Below are positions 39,553-47,893 of a stretch of 64,000 nucleotides of DNA, one piece after another. Every line of letters starts with the position of its first letter. Within the stretch, counting starts at the first letter, position 1. This DNA is from Candidatus Woesearchaeota archaeon (GTDB taxonomy: Archaea > Nanobdellota > Nanobdellia > Woesearchaeales > JAHWIC01). The stretch is from the NCBI GenBank assembly GCA_019322805.1, contig JAHWIC010000001.1, forward strand, positions 186,001 through 250,000. The letters are read 5' to 3'. The translations under genes were made by a program, and so were the position numbers. The notes under the pieces were generated by a model, which saw only the letters and a list, made by a program, of their open reading frames with translations, had not been told where the DNA came from and did not search any database.

Positions 39553-41514
39553 TTATTTCCTGTCTTTAATCAGGTGTTCAACAACACTTGGGTCTGCAAG
39601 GGTTGTTGTGTTGCCAACATCTGTGCCGCCAGAAGCGATTACCTTAAGGATTCTCCTCATTATCTTTCCTGATCTCGTTTTTGGCAGAGCATCTGCAAAC
39701 TGCACCTTGTCTGGCTTTGCAATTGGTCCGATCTCTTTTCCGACGTGCTGCCTTAGCTCTTGCTTAAGTTCATCTGTTTTCTCTACGCCTTTGTTTAGTG
39801 TTACAAATGCATAGAGTGCCTGGCCTTTAACCTCATGAGGGAATGGAACAATTGCTGATTCTGCAACCTTTGGATGTGAAACCAAAGCAGATTCTACTTC
39901 AGCAGTTCCTATTCTGTGGCCAGAGATATTAACAACATCATCGATTCTTCCAAGCAGCCAATAATCTCCGTCATCATCAATCCTGCAGCCATCTCCTGCA
40001 GTATAGTAAGGAGGGAATCTCTTCCAATAGGTTTCTACAAATCTTTCATGATCACCATAAACTGTTCTCATCATCCCAGGCCATGGTTTTTTTATTACTA
40101 GATAGCCCCCTTCGTTCTTTGCTGCTTCTGTACCGTCTTCTTTTAGAACAGCTGGCTCAATGCCAAAGAAAGGTCTTGATGCTGAGCCTGGCTTTAGGGT
40201 CATTGCACCTGGCAAAGGAGTTATAAGAACTCCTCCTGTTTCAGTCTGCCACCATGTATCAACTACAGGGCAGTTTCCTTTTCCTACAGTGTTGTAATAC
40301 CATAACCATGCTTCTGGATTTATTGGCTCTCCAACAGTTCCAAGAAGTTTTAATGTACTTAGGCTGTTTTTGTTTACCCAGTCATCACCATTTGCAGCTA
40401 TTGCTCTTATAGCAGTAGGTGCTGTATAGAATATATTTATCTTGAATTTATCTACAATCTTCCAGAATCTGTCTGGTTCTGGATAATTGGGTACACCCTC
40501 AAACATTATGCTTGTTGCTCCATTTGATAATGGACCATAAACAATGTAGGAATGTCCTGTAATCCAGCCAATGTCTGCTGTACACCAGTAGATATCATCT
40601 TCATGATAGTCAAAGATATACTTGAAAGTCTGGGTTACATAAAGCAAATAGCCACCAGTTGTGTGCAGAACACCTTTTGGCTTTCCAGTTGTTCCTGATG
40701 TATATAGTATGAATAATGGATCCTCTGCATCCATCTCCTCAGCAGGACAATCATCGGTTATATCTGATGCTCCTATCTCATCATCCCAATAAGTGTCTCT
40801 GCCATTTTTCATTGTTATTTCATTGTTTGCTCTTTTTACTACAATAACACTTTCTATGCAATCGCAATCCTCTACTGCCGCATCTGCATTTTTCTTTAAT
40901 GCTATGACTTTTCCAGCTCTTAGGCTTCCATCACTTGTGATAAGCATTTTACACTTGCTGTCAAGAATTCTGTCTTTTAGTGATTCTGCACTAAACCCGC
41001 CAAATACAATTGAATGCATTGCTCCTATCCTTGTGCACGCAATCATTGCTATCGCAAGCTCTGGAATCATTGGAAGATATATACAAACTCTGTCGCCTTT
41101 TTTGATGCCTTTTTTCTTAAGAACATTAGCAAATCTGCAAACTTCTTTATGAAGCTCTTTATAGGTAAATTTCTTAATATCATCTTCTGGTTCGCCCTGC
41201 CAGATGATTGCTACTTTGTCGCCGCGCTTATCAAGATGCCTGTCAAGACAGTTATAGGAAACATTGGTCTTTCCTCCTATGAACCATTGGCATTTTACCT
41301 CTTCGGTGTCCCAGGAAAAAACCTTATCCCATTTCTTGAACCAATGCAGTTCCTCAGCTTTTTTAGCCCAGAAAGATTCTGGATCTTTAATCGATTCTTC
41401 ATATAATTTTTTGTACTCATCTATGCTTTTAACATAAGCTTTTTCAGAAAATTCTTTTGGCGGATCTATTTTTTTACCCTCACCAGATACAGATTCTATA
41501 GATTTTTCAGTCAT
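39553..41514 (-). CDS. acsA: AMP-forming acetyl-CoA synthetase
   Basis: This enzyme activates acetate to acetyl-CoA through acetyl-AMP. Motifs: the ATP loop LFILYTSGTTGKPKGVLHTTGGYL, DTWWQTETGGVLITPLPG, GDGCRIDDDGDYWLLGRIDDVVNISGHRIGTAEVESAL, and the acetylatable lysine in LPKTRSGKIMRRILK near residue 625. The length of 653 residues is standard. The ATG is preceded by GAGGGGG (ribosome-binding site), which is complementary to CCCCCT 30 bases upstream. It precedes satP; acetate kinase is divergent. Confidence 0.96.
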   Translation of the reverse strand: MTEKSIESVSGEGKKIDPPKEFSEKAYVKSIDEYKKLYEESIKDPESFWAKKAEELHWFKKWDKVFSWDTEEVKCQWFIGGKTNVSYNCLDRHLDKRGDKVAIIWQGEPEDDIKKFTYKELHKEVCRFANVLKKKGIKKGDRVCIYLPMIPELAIAMIACTRIGAMHSIVFGGFSAESLKDRILDSKCKMLITSDGSLRAGKVIALKKNADAAVEDCDCIESVIVVKRANNEITMKNGRDTYWDDEIGASDITDDCPAEEMDAEDPLFILYTSGTTGKPKGVLHTTGGYLLYVTQTFKYIFDYHEDDIYWCTADIGWITGHSYIVYGPLSNGATSIMFEGVPNYPEPDRFWKIVDKFKINIFYTAPTAIRAIAANGDDWVNKNSLSTLKLLGTVGEPINPEAWLWYYNTVGKGNCPVVDTWWQTETGGVLITPLPGAMTLKPGSASRPFFGIEPAVLKEDGTEAAKNEGGYLVIKKPWPGMMRTVYGDHERFVETYWKRFPPYYTAGDGCRIDDDGDYWLLGRIDDVVNISGHRIGTAEVESALVSHPKVAESAIVPFPHEVKGQALYAFVTLNKGVEKTDELKQELRQHVGKEIGPIAKPDKVQFADALPKTRSGKIMRRILKVIASGGTDVGNTTTLADPSVVEHLIKDRK

Positions 41515-41520
41515 TTATAA

Positions 41521-41563
41521 TCCCCCTCTGATTTTTTGTTTTGCATTTATGGAATTTAGGGGG
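41521..41563 (-). promoter_or_regulatory. G5/C5 inverted repeat at the acsA start
   Basis: On the minus strand, ACCCCCT (41557-41563 region) can pair with AGGGGGA (41521-41527), the acsA Shine-Dalgarno tract, over a 30-base AT-rich loop. A TATA-like TTTTAAAA at about 41568-41577 would place the transcript start inside this loop, in which case the pairing occurs only in DNA or in a longer transcript. Confidence 0.35.
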
Positions 41564-41636
41564 TGTTTTTAAAATTTGCGCTTTATTGGACACTTTTGGA
41601 AAAGTTTATTAATTTCACAGCTAATGTATGGTTAAA

Positions 41637-42725
41637 ATGAATGTACTTGTGCTTAATGTCGGCTCCTCTTCTGTGAAGTTTAGTGTATTTAAAGAGCATA
41701 AATTCTTGTTTAACGGTCTGATTGAGAGAATTAAAGGAAAGGGGGGGTATGAAGGTGCTATTCGCAGAATATTTGACGCTTTAGAAAAGAAAAAAATAAA
41801 GATAGATGCTATTGGCAATAGAATTGTTCATGGAGGAGAGATAGAGGCTTCTTCTATAATTGATAAAAGGGTTTTTGATGATATAAAGAAATGTGCTGAA
41901 TTTGCTCCTCTGCACAATATTCCTGAAATAGAGGGGATTAAGGTTTGTAAAAAGATTTTTCCAGGTGTTAAACAAATAGCTGTCTTTGATACAGCTTTCC
42001 ATCAAACAATGCCAGAGCATTCTTATTTGTATGCAATACCCTACAGATTTTATGAGAAATACGGAATAAGGAGATATGGGTTTCATGGGACTAGTCATCG
42101 TTATGTTGCTCTAGAGGCAGCAAAGGTACTGAAAAAGAAGCTTGCTCAGTTAAAGATTATAACCTGCCACTTAGGAAATGGCGCTTCTGTTGCTGCTATT
42201 AACAAAGGCAAGGTTGTTGATACGTCAATGGGTTTTACTCCTCTTGAAGGTCTTGTTATGGGTACCAGGTGTGGTGATATTGATCCTGCAATTGTTCTCT
42301 ATTTAATAAAGGACAGAAAGATGAGTGTGGACAATGTAAACAAAATACTGAATAAAGAATCCGGTTTATCTGGAATTTCTGGCATTAGTTCTGATGTTAG
42401 GGACTTAATAAAAAGCAAGAGCAAGAGAGCAAAGCTTGCTTTGGATGTGTTTTGCTATAGAATTATAAAATACGTTGGTGCTTATGCTGCTGCAATGAAT
42501 GGTATTGATGTGGTTGTTTTTACCGGAGGTATTGGCGAAAATGCATATTATTTAAGGAGTAAGATTTTGGGGAATTTTGGTTATTTGGGTATGAAAATTG
42601 ATGAAAAAAAGAATAAAAAGAACAGCGCTGTCATCACGAAAAAAAGCTCTAAAATTGTTGCACTAGTTATTCATACGAATGAAGAATTGATGATTGCAAA
42701 AGAAGTTGCAAGAGTTCTTAAATAA
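41637..42725 (+). CDS. ackA: acetate kinase
   Basis: This enzyme makes ATP from acetyl phosphate or the reverse. Motifs: VLVLNVGSSSVKFSVF at the start, FGFHGTSHRYV-like YGFHGTSHRYVALEAAK, ITCHLGNGASVAAI, VVDTSMGFTPLEGLVMGTRCGDIDPAI and VVFTGGIGENAYYLRS. All phosphate and metal residues are present. At 362 residues it is shorter than bacterial AckA (about 400), because the N-terminal domain before IVHGG is reduced. ATG 41637 is in 'aaaATG' context; another in-frame ATG is at 41628. A TTTATTAA box at about 41605-41612 is a likely promoter. It is divergent from acsA. Confidence 0.94.
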   Translation: MNVLVLNVGSSSVKFSVFKEHKFLFNGLIERIKGKGGYEGAIRRIFDALEKKKIKIDAIGNRIVHGGEIEASSIIDKRVFDDIKKCAEFAPLHNIPEIEGIKVCKKIFPGVKQIAVFDTAFHQTMPEHSYLYAIPYRFYEKYGIRRYGFHGTSHRYVALEAAKVLKKKLAQLKIITCHLGNGASVAAINKGKVVDTSMGFTPLEGLVMGTRCGDIDPAIVLYLIKDRKMSVDNVNKILNKESGLSGISGISSDVRDLIKSKSKRAKLALDVFCYRIIKYVGAYAAAMNGIDVVVFTGGIGENAYYLRSKILGNFGYLGMKIDEKKNKKNSAVITKKSSKIVALVIHTNEELMIAKEVARVLK

Positions 42726-42776
42726 TCAATAAAAAATAATCATTTTAAAAAATTAATAACGAAAATAAATAATTCT

Positions 42777-42882
42777 GATTTTTGCTTTATTCACTTCGTT
42801 AAAGCAAAAATCATCTGATTCTGTTTCTTAAGAAATAGAATAGGATGAAAATTCCTTTATGGCGGTTGTGAAAGGAATTTTC
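42777..42882 (+). repeat. two-hairpin intergenic element F, copy 1
   Basis: Hairpin 1 has perfect 13-base arms (GATTTTTGCTTTA at 42777-42789, TAAAGCAAAAATC at 42800-42812). Hairpin 2 has perfect 12-base arms (GAAAATTCCTTT at 42847-42858, AAAGGAATTTTC at 42871-42882). The same two stems, in the same order, orientation and nearly the same spacing, occur at 51876-51981, while the loops and the linker differ. It lies between the convergent ackA and pelA genes. Confidence 0.65.
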
Positions 42883-42987
42883 AGATTTAATTGTTTTAAA
42901 GTTTAGATTAAGTGATGAAAACACAACCACGTGCACAACTAGTTCTGAACTCTGAAAGTGAAGCTAGTGATAAGAAATAATGGTAAA

Positions 42988-44052
42988 CTAATAATTCAAT
43001 TTATACCTCAAAATGCCTCCTATTCCACCTAAGCCATCGAGCTTTTTTCCTGCATCGTTTTCAGAAGAAATTAAATGAACCTCTCCCTTTGTTGAGTCTA
43101 CTGTTTTCATTATCTGGTCTATTTTTTCATATTTATTCTCTTCTCTTGATTTCTGTATTAAGCTATCAGTTACCAGTAACATCTTTACAGCGCCAGAGTT
43201 GGCTGCATTCTCTGTTTCCTTAAGTCCGTAAGCAGCTAATCCTTGTTTTGATATCTCGGTTAATAATTCTTCAACAAGATTTGCTTCCTTGGACGCTCTT
43301 GCTTGCTTTAATGCTTCCCTTGTTTCTGGTCTTTTTAAAACCTCATTGATTGCTGTTTTATCTATCGATGAGCATGTTGCAAGGATTATCTTTTTCTTTA
43401 ATTCATCATTTTTTAATTCTTTCATTAATTCCTCTTTCCAAAATGCAGGACTTGCAATTATTATCTGATTTAGGGTATACTTCTTATCGTAATCTTCTAT
43501 CTTTTTGATAATTTCAGAATATAGCGAGCCAGTTACTTTTTCCTCAACACCCTTCTTCTGTACTTTTCCTTTTATATGAGACAATAAGGTATAACCATAT
43601 CTTTTCAATAACGCAAGGAAAGATTCCTCTCTATCCAGGATGCAGATTAAAATTTTAGCAATTTCTTTTGATGATGCTTCCTTTAATCTATCAAGCTGGA
43701 ATGTAAGCCATTTCTTTTTTATTATTGTAATTATAGAGCCAACCTCTATGTTAAAGGTGTGGTGGCTTCCATGCGGAACATCCTCCGGGCCTTCAGTAAC
43801 TACACCAGCCACCCTTGGAAAACCAGATGTTTTGCTAAACTCTACCTTTTCCACATTTACTGCTATAAAAACCGGCTTCTTGATTGTCTTCATAGATCTT
43901 TGTTCTTTTTCACCAATCTTTATCTTCCTTATAGTCTTGCCTTTAACTAGGTCTCCCTTATCAATAATGGTGGTTAAATACCAAAAATCATCGGGGTTTT
44001 CTACTTTGAGCTTAATTTCTCCTTTCTTTAGGTTAGAGTATATTGTTTTCAT
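42988..44052 (-). CDS. pelA: Pelota (aPelota/Dom34), ribosome rescue factor
   Basis: This is an eRF1-like protein that splits stalled ribosomes with aABCE1. The N-terminal Sm-like domain is seen in GEIKLKVENPDDFWYLTTIIDKGDLVKGKTIRK. The central domain includes GVVTEGPEDVPHGSHHTFNIEVG, and the eRF1 domain 3 is in GLKETENAANSGAVKMLLVTDSLI. As expected for Pelota, the GGQ release motif is absent. The terminal LGGIGGILRYKL is typical. The length of 354 residues is normal. A TTTATAA box about 30 bases upstream suggests a nearly leaderless transcript. Confidence 0.95.
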   Translation of the reverse strand: MKTIYSNLKKGEIKLKVENPDDFWYLTTIIDKGDLVKGKTIRKIKIGEKEQRSMKTIKKPVFIAVNVEKVEFSKTSGFPRVAGVVTEGPEDVPHGSHHTFNIEVGSIITIIKKKWLTFQLDRLKEASSKEIAKILICILDREESFLALLKRYGYTLLSHIKGKVQKKGVEEKVTGSLYSEIIKKIEDYDKKYTLNQIIIASPAFWKEELMKELKNDELKKKIILATCSSIDKTAINEVLKRPETREALKQARASKEANLVEELLTEISKQGLAAYGLKETENAANSGAVKMLLVTDSLIQKSREENKYEKIDQIMKTVDSTKGEVHLISSENDAGKKLDGLGGIGGILRYKLNY

Positions 44053-44089
44053 CTTGTTTTTATGATGATTTACTGTAGAGTTATAAATA

Positions 44090-44108
44090 AAAAATGCTGC
44101 GCATTTTT
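44090..44108. promoter_or_regulatory. perfect hairpin upstream of pelA
   Basis: AAAAATGC (44090-44097), loop TGC, GCATTTTT (44101-44108). It is the same small hairpin type, with a 3-base loop and A5/T5 arms, that occurs at several gene borders of this window. It lies between the pelA promoter and the inverted repeat of the surface cluster. Confidence 0.4.
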
Positions 44109-44110
44109 AG

Positions 44111-44181
44111 TGTTTAGTAGCATAAAAACTTTCATATATATTTATTATTGTATGCTACTAAACAATCAAAACATTTATATA
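44111..44181 (+). promoter_or_regulatory. 14-bp inverted repeat and TATA promoter of the surface cluster
   Basis: A perfect inverted repeat (TGTTTAGTAGCATA at 44111-44124 and TATGCTACTAAACA at 44151-44164) encloses 26 AT-rich bases. The right arm runs straight into AATCAAAACATTTATATA (44164-44181), an 18-base promoter identical to that at 48858-48875. The position next to the TATA box fits an operator. A second TATA-like box (about 44213-44223) would give a leaderless start for the 44242 gene. Confidence 0.6.
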
Positions 44182-44241
44182 TAAAGGTATTTATTTTCAT
44201 AGTAAGAAATAGAGGTATTTATAAAAAACTAGGTGATTTAG

Positions 44242-45411
44242 GTGAAGAAAGCACAAGGCGCAAATGCTGCTGTTTTAGTGGCTATAATCGCTGGTCTAAT
44301 TATCTTATACATATTATTTTTGCCGTCTGAAGAGAGGATGGAGCTGCTTGGAGAGAATGAGACAGAAGAGGCTGAGGGGGCGGAAGAAGAGGGAGTGTTA
44401 TTATTTGAAACGCCTGGAAGGTTCCAGCATCTTGCAAGAGAGGAAGTTGAACATCCAATCCCTACAGTAAATCTTTATACAAGGGAAGAAGCAATTATAC
44501 TGAAGGAATTGAGCTCTATATATGTGAAGAATGCCTGGTTTGATACAGAGTCAAAAGATGTAAATTTTACAATTAAGGACCCGGATAACACAAAAAACGT
44601 GCTTATGTCTTTTGATGTTACAAAGTATAAAGGAAGGCTGATTATCAGACTTAATGGCCATGAGATTTTCAATGATATAGTAAGCGTCGTGAATGTGCCT
44701 CCAATAAAACTGCAGCCAGAATTTTTGACTGTTAATAATAATCTGCATTTTGAGGTCTCGGGCGTAGGCGCTAAATTCTGGACAACAAATGAATATACTT
44801 TGCAAGGATTTAAGATCACAGCGGATATTACTGACATAAGCACCAGGGAAAGCAGGAATGTGTTCTTGATATCTGGGGCTGAAAAAGAGAATCTTGAGGA
44901 AGTGAAATTGAAGTTCACTCCTTACTGTGATGTTAAGAAGGTCGGCCCTCTTGAGATACTGATAAATAACCATAACATATTCTCTGGGGTGCCTGATTGT
45001 GATATATTAAACACCATAGCATTTTCTCCGTTCTATGTTGTTGAAGGAGAGAACATATTAGTTATGAAGGCAGAGACGGGCCATTACATAGCAGACAGGA
45101 TAAAGATTGAGACAAAGCTAAAGGAGGTTCCTGCTTATGTTTATTATTTTGAGATTTCAGACGAGCAGATGGAGAAGATAGAGGATAATGAAGCAGATGT
45201 CAACCTAAGCTTTAGGTTTGTTGATGATATTGAGGAAAAGGAAGCTGACCTTATCATAAATGGGAGAAAAGCAAGGCTGCCAAGAATAACTGACCTTAAG
45301 TATTCAAAGGACATTGATATGTACGTGCTTGATGGAACAAACTCATTAAAGATAATCCCAGTAACAACATTTGATATAGTCGAGATGAAGATTGAGTTTG
45401 TTGAGAAATGA
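44242..45411 (+). CDS. membrane-anchored surface protein of unknown function
   Basis: I do not recognise this 389-residue protein. A single hydrophobic helix near the N-terminus (NAAVLVAIIAGLIILYILFLP, about residues 8-28) would hold it in the membrane with the rest outside. It could also be a pilin-like or uncleaved signal. The outer part looks beta-rich and repeats a pattern of about 120 residues, for example IIRLNGHEIFN, GPLEILINNHNIFSG and EADLIINGRKARLP, each a strand-turn reading 'I.ing..i'. These suggest three or more related Ig-like units. The start is GTG in TTAGGTGAAG. It is the first gene of a five-gene surface cluster behind a strong promoter. Confidence 0.75.
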   Translation: MKKAQGANAAVLVAIIAGLIILYILFLPSEERMELLGENETEEAEGAEEEGVLLFETPGRFQHLAREEVEHPIPTVNLYTREEAIILKELSSIYVKNAWFDTESKDVNFTIKDPDNTKNVLMSFDVTKYKGRLIIRLNGHEIFNDIVSVVNVPPIKLQPEFLTVNNNLHFEVSGVGAKFWTTNEYTLQGFKITADITDISTRESRNVFLISGAEKENLEEVKLKFTPYCDVKKVGPLEILINNHNIFSGVPDCDILNTIAFSPFYVVEGENILVMKAETGHYIADRIKIETKLKEVPAYVYYFEISDEQMEKIEDNEADVNLSFRFVDDIEEKEADLIINGRKARLPRITDLKYSKDIDMYVLDGTNSLKIIPVTTFDIVEMKIEFVEK

Positions 45412-45465
45412 GATTAGTGCAGAGTTCTGGAAATAAATGGATTTATTATTTTAAGAGGCAGGACA

Positions 45466-47892
45466 GTGGCAGATGAAGAAGGGGGCGAGGAAAAAGTCGG
45501 GTGGCACAGAAAAGTAGGCGGTGCAGTAAAAGGTGCTGCTGTAGGTGTTGGTCGCGGGGCAGCAGCTGTTGGTCGTGGAGCAGTGGGCCTGGTCGGTGGC
45601 ATGTATAATGTTGCGGCTAATGCATTACATCCGGATATAGCTGGCACTGGCTGGTTAGTCGCTGCCATCTTGCTTTTTATTTCTGATACTGGTTTTTTTG
45701 GTATGATGCCTGCAACACAGTTTAATGTGTTGGACATAAAATTCCTTATGCTCAGGGGCGGCCTGACAAGGGTTCTGAATTTATTCCTGTCTCCAGCAGT
45801 AGTAGTTATAATGACTGTTTATACAATACGCAAAATTGGACAGATTGAGTTAAAGGACCTTATTATGAAGTGGGTTATAGTCGCTTTCTTTGTATTAATA
45901 ATTCTTTTTGCAGGCAATTTAGGCTCTCTGATACATCTTATTTTTGCATTTCTTTTTTGGATAAGTGTCTTAGGCCCATTATATGGCGAGGATGCGGATA
46001 GAATCTTTCTGATACTTCTGATTATAGATTTCTTTGGCGCATCTCTGTTTGCTGGATTAGCAAGTATGCAGAGCCAGGCAGCCTTTAGTATGGTTGAGAA
46101 TCTTCTTTTTTTCCCAATCTGGCTTCTTTTCATTGCTTTTAATCCGCATATAGAAGTCCAGCCAACACTCAAATTCTTTTCAATGGTTTTCATTGCTTTT
46201 GTTTTAATATTTAATGCAGGATTGAATTATCCAACTATCTATGGTTTAGTTACAGGAGAGGCGCAAAGAACTCCAGAAGAGTTTGAAGAGAAGGCTGTTG
46301 GAACTGTAAGAGGTTTCTGGGATATGATTATAGGCGGAACAAGAGCAAGGATTGAGTATGCTGCTGGTGGCTACTATGAAGGCGAGGTTGAGGAAGCTCA
46401 AAAAGAACCGCTTGGTGTTTATCTGGAGGATATAAAACCTGCTGATAAGTATTTCTATGAAGACGAGTCTGTAACAATATGGGCAACCCTTAAAGTGAAG
46501 AATCTTGATGAGGACGAACCAGTTAATGTAAAGGTAAGTTGTATAGCTGACAAGGACACTAAGAAAATAGCTGGAGAGATGTATCCTCGGGAAAGTTTTG
46601 AGATTTACACGCTTGAAGAGGAAGACCTGCAATGCAGATTTGAGCCTGGTTCGCTGGAAAAAGGCACAAGGAAAGTCAGTATTTTTACTGATTTCAACTT
46701 CAAGACAATGGCTTATCTAAAGAGCTACTTTATGGATGAGGCAAGACTAAGGTCTATGCGAAGAGACAACATAGATGTGTTCAGGCATTTTGGCATTAGT
46801 GACACAAAACCTGTTGCAAAATACACACCAGGCCCTGTAAAGATAGGGATTGAATCAAAAGAGCCTCCTATTGGTTTAAGCACAGACTATGATGCAAGGC
46901 CTTTGCTTGGAATCACCCTGTCAAATGAGGACCAATGGCAAGGAGCCATCAAAAAAATAGATGAGCTGATAGTTTATATACCCGAAAGTATGGAGCTTGA
47001 TTTAGCTAGCTGCGGTGTTTTTGAACCTTACCCGGAAGGTAATATGGAAGAAGAGATGGGCGAGGGGCATATTGCTTACAGGTTAATGGATGATGAAAAA
47101 GACAAACCCAAGTACCAGAACATAAAAGAGTTTGTATCATTCAGGTGCAGGCTTCTTATCAGGCCGGAGAAGATGCAAGAGGTTTTAGGTGGTGTTCCGT
47201 TTGCAACAAAGTTTTTCAGGGTAACTGCTGATTATCAGTATGGTTTAGAGAAATCAACTTCTGCAAGTGTTATAAGGACTCCTGGCTTTAATGTGCAGCT
47301 TACGCCAATAAAGGCTACTGCGAAGGACAGGCTTAAGTGCGTTGCAACCCATGACCAGTTAGATATTAGGAGCGTGGAATACAGATTCGTTAAGGTTGAC
47401 CAGACAGGAGAAGAGATTATTGTGCAGGGTCAGGAGATGATTGGTGTGGGAAATGAACGAAGGTACGAGACTGAAGTAGATCTAGAAAGATTACCAGAAG
47501 GAATCAAGAAAGGCACAGTAATAAGGTGTGTTATGAGCGCAATCCTTGAGGATGACTCAGAAGTGACTGATTCAAGCACAATTACAATTGCAAACACGCC
47601 GCCAACAATAGAGGTAAGTATTAAGAAGCCTGCTTCAATAAATGAAGATTTGGTATGCAATGGCACTGTAAAAGATGTTGATGATGACCCACTAACAATT
47701 AATTGGGAATTTAGTGAAGGTTACTTTGAAAGGGGCAGATCCGAGAGAATATTAAGTAGCGGCGAGACATACGAAGCTGTTGTGCCAAAGGATGAATTAA
47801 ATGTTGGTGAGAGGATTACCTGTAAGATGACTGCATCAGATGGCGAGGTTAGCGGCTCACCGGATGAGGATTTTGCAATAATATCAGGTTAG
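45466..47892 (+). CDS. large polytopic membrane protein with Ig/PKD-like outer domains
   Basis: This is an unassigned 808-residue protein in three parts. (1) A soluble Gly/Ala-rich start (AVKGAAVGVGRGAAAVGRGA, about residues 20-39) resembles a glycine-zipper helix. (2) About seven hydrophobic helices lie between residues 60 and 258 (for example GWLVAAILLFISDTGFFGM, WVIVAFFVLIILFAG, FLILLIIDFFGASLFAGLA). (3) About 540 extracytoplasmic residues follow: a strand-rich segment resembling the neighbouring lipoproteins (VTIWATLKVKNLDEDEPVNV; LLGITLSNEDQW), then two PKD/Ig-like domains (ATAKDRLKCVATHDQ to DSSTITIANTPP, and CNGTVKDVDDDPLTINWEFSEG to CKMTASDGEV), with paired cysteines. The start is GTG. 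The lipoprotein genes follow with one base between. Function unknown; a membrane platform for surface proteins is my inference. Confidence 0.78.
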   Translation: MADEEGGEEKVGWHRKVGGAVKGAAVGVGRGAAAVGRGAVGLVGGMYNVAANALHPDIAGTGWLVAAILLFISDTGFFGMMPATQFNVLDIKFLMLRGGLTRVLNLFLSPAVVVIMTVYTIRKIGQIELKDLIMKWVIVAFFVLIILFAGNLGSLIHLIFAFLFWISVLGPLYGEDADRIFLILLIIDFFGASLFAGLASMQSQAAFSMVENLLFFPIWLLFIAFNPHIEVQPTLKFFSMVFIAFVLIFNAGLNYPTIYGLVTGEAQRTPEEFEEKAVGTVRGFWDMIIGGTRARIEYAAGGYYEGEVEEAQKEPLGVYLEDIKPADKYFYEDESVTIWATLKVKNLDEDEPVNVKVSCIADKDTKKIAGEMYPRESFEIYTLEEEDLQCRFEPGSLEKGTRKVSIFTDFNFKTMAYLKSYFMDEARLRSMRRDNIDVFRHFGISDTKPVAKYTPGPVKIGIESKEPPIGLSTDYDARPLLGITLSNEDQWQGAIKKIDELIVYIPESMELDLASCGVFEPYPEGNMEEEMGEGHIAYRLMDDEKDKPKYQNIKEFVSFRCRLLIRPEKMQEVLGGVPFATKFFRVTADYQYGLEKSTSASVIRTPGFNVQLTPIKATAKDRLKCVATHDQLDIRSVEYRFVKVDQTGEEIIVQGQEMIGVGNERRYETEVDLERLPEGIKKGTVIRCVMSAILEDDSEVTDSSTITIANTPPTIEVSIKKPASINEDLVCNGTVKDVDDDPLTINWEFSEGYFERGRSERILSSGETYEAVVPKDELNVGERITCKMTASDGEVSGSPDEDFAIISG

Positions 47893-47893
47893 A

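Noticed and set aside
42912..42955. GTGATGA and two CTGA sequences resembling a C/D box RNA after element F copy 1
   Set aside because: The box spacing is wrong, there is no closing stem and no C'/D' pair, so chance in AT-rich DNA is more likely.
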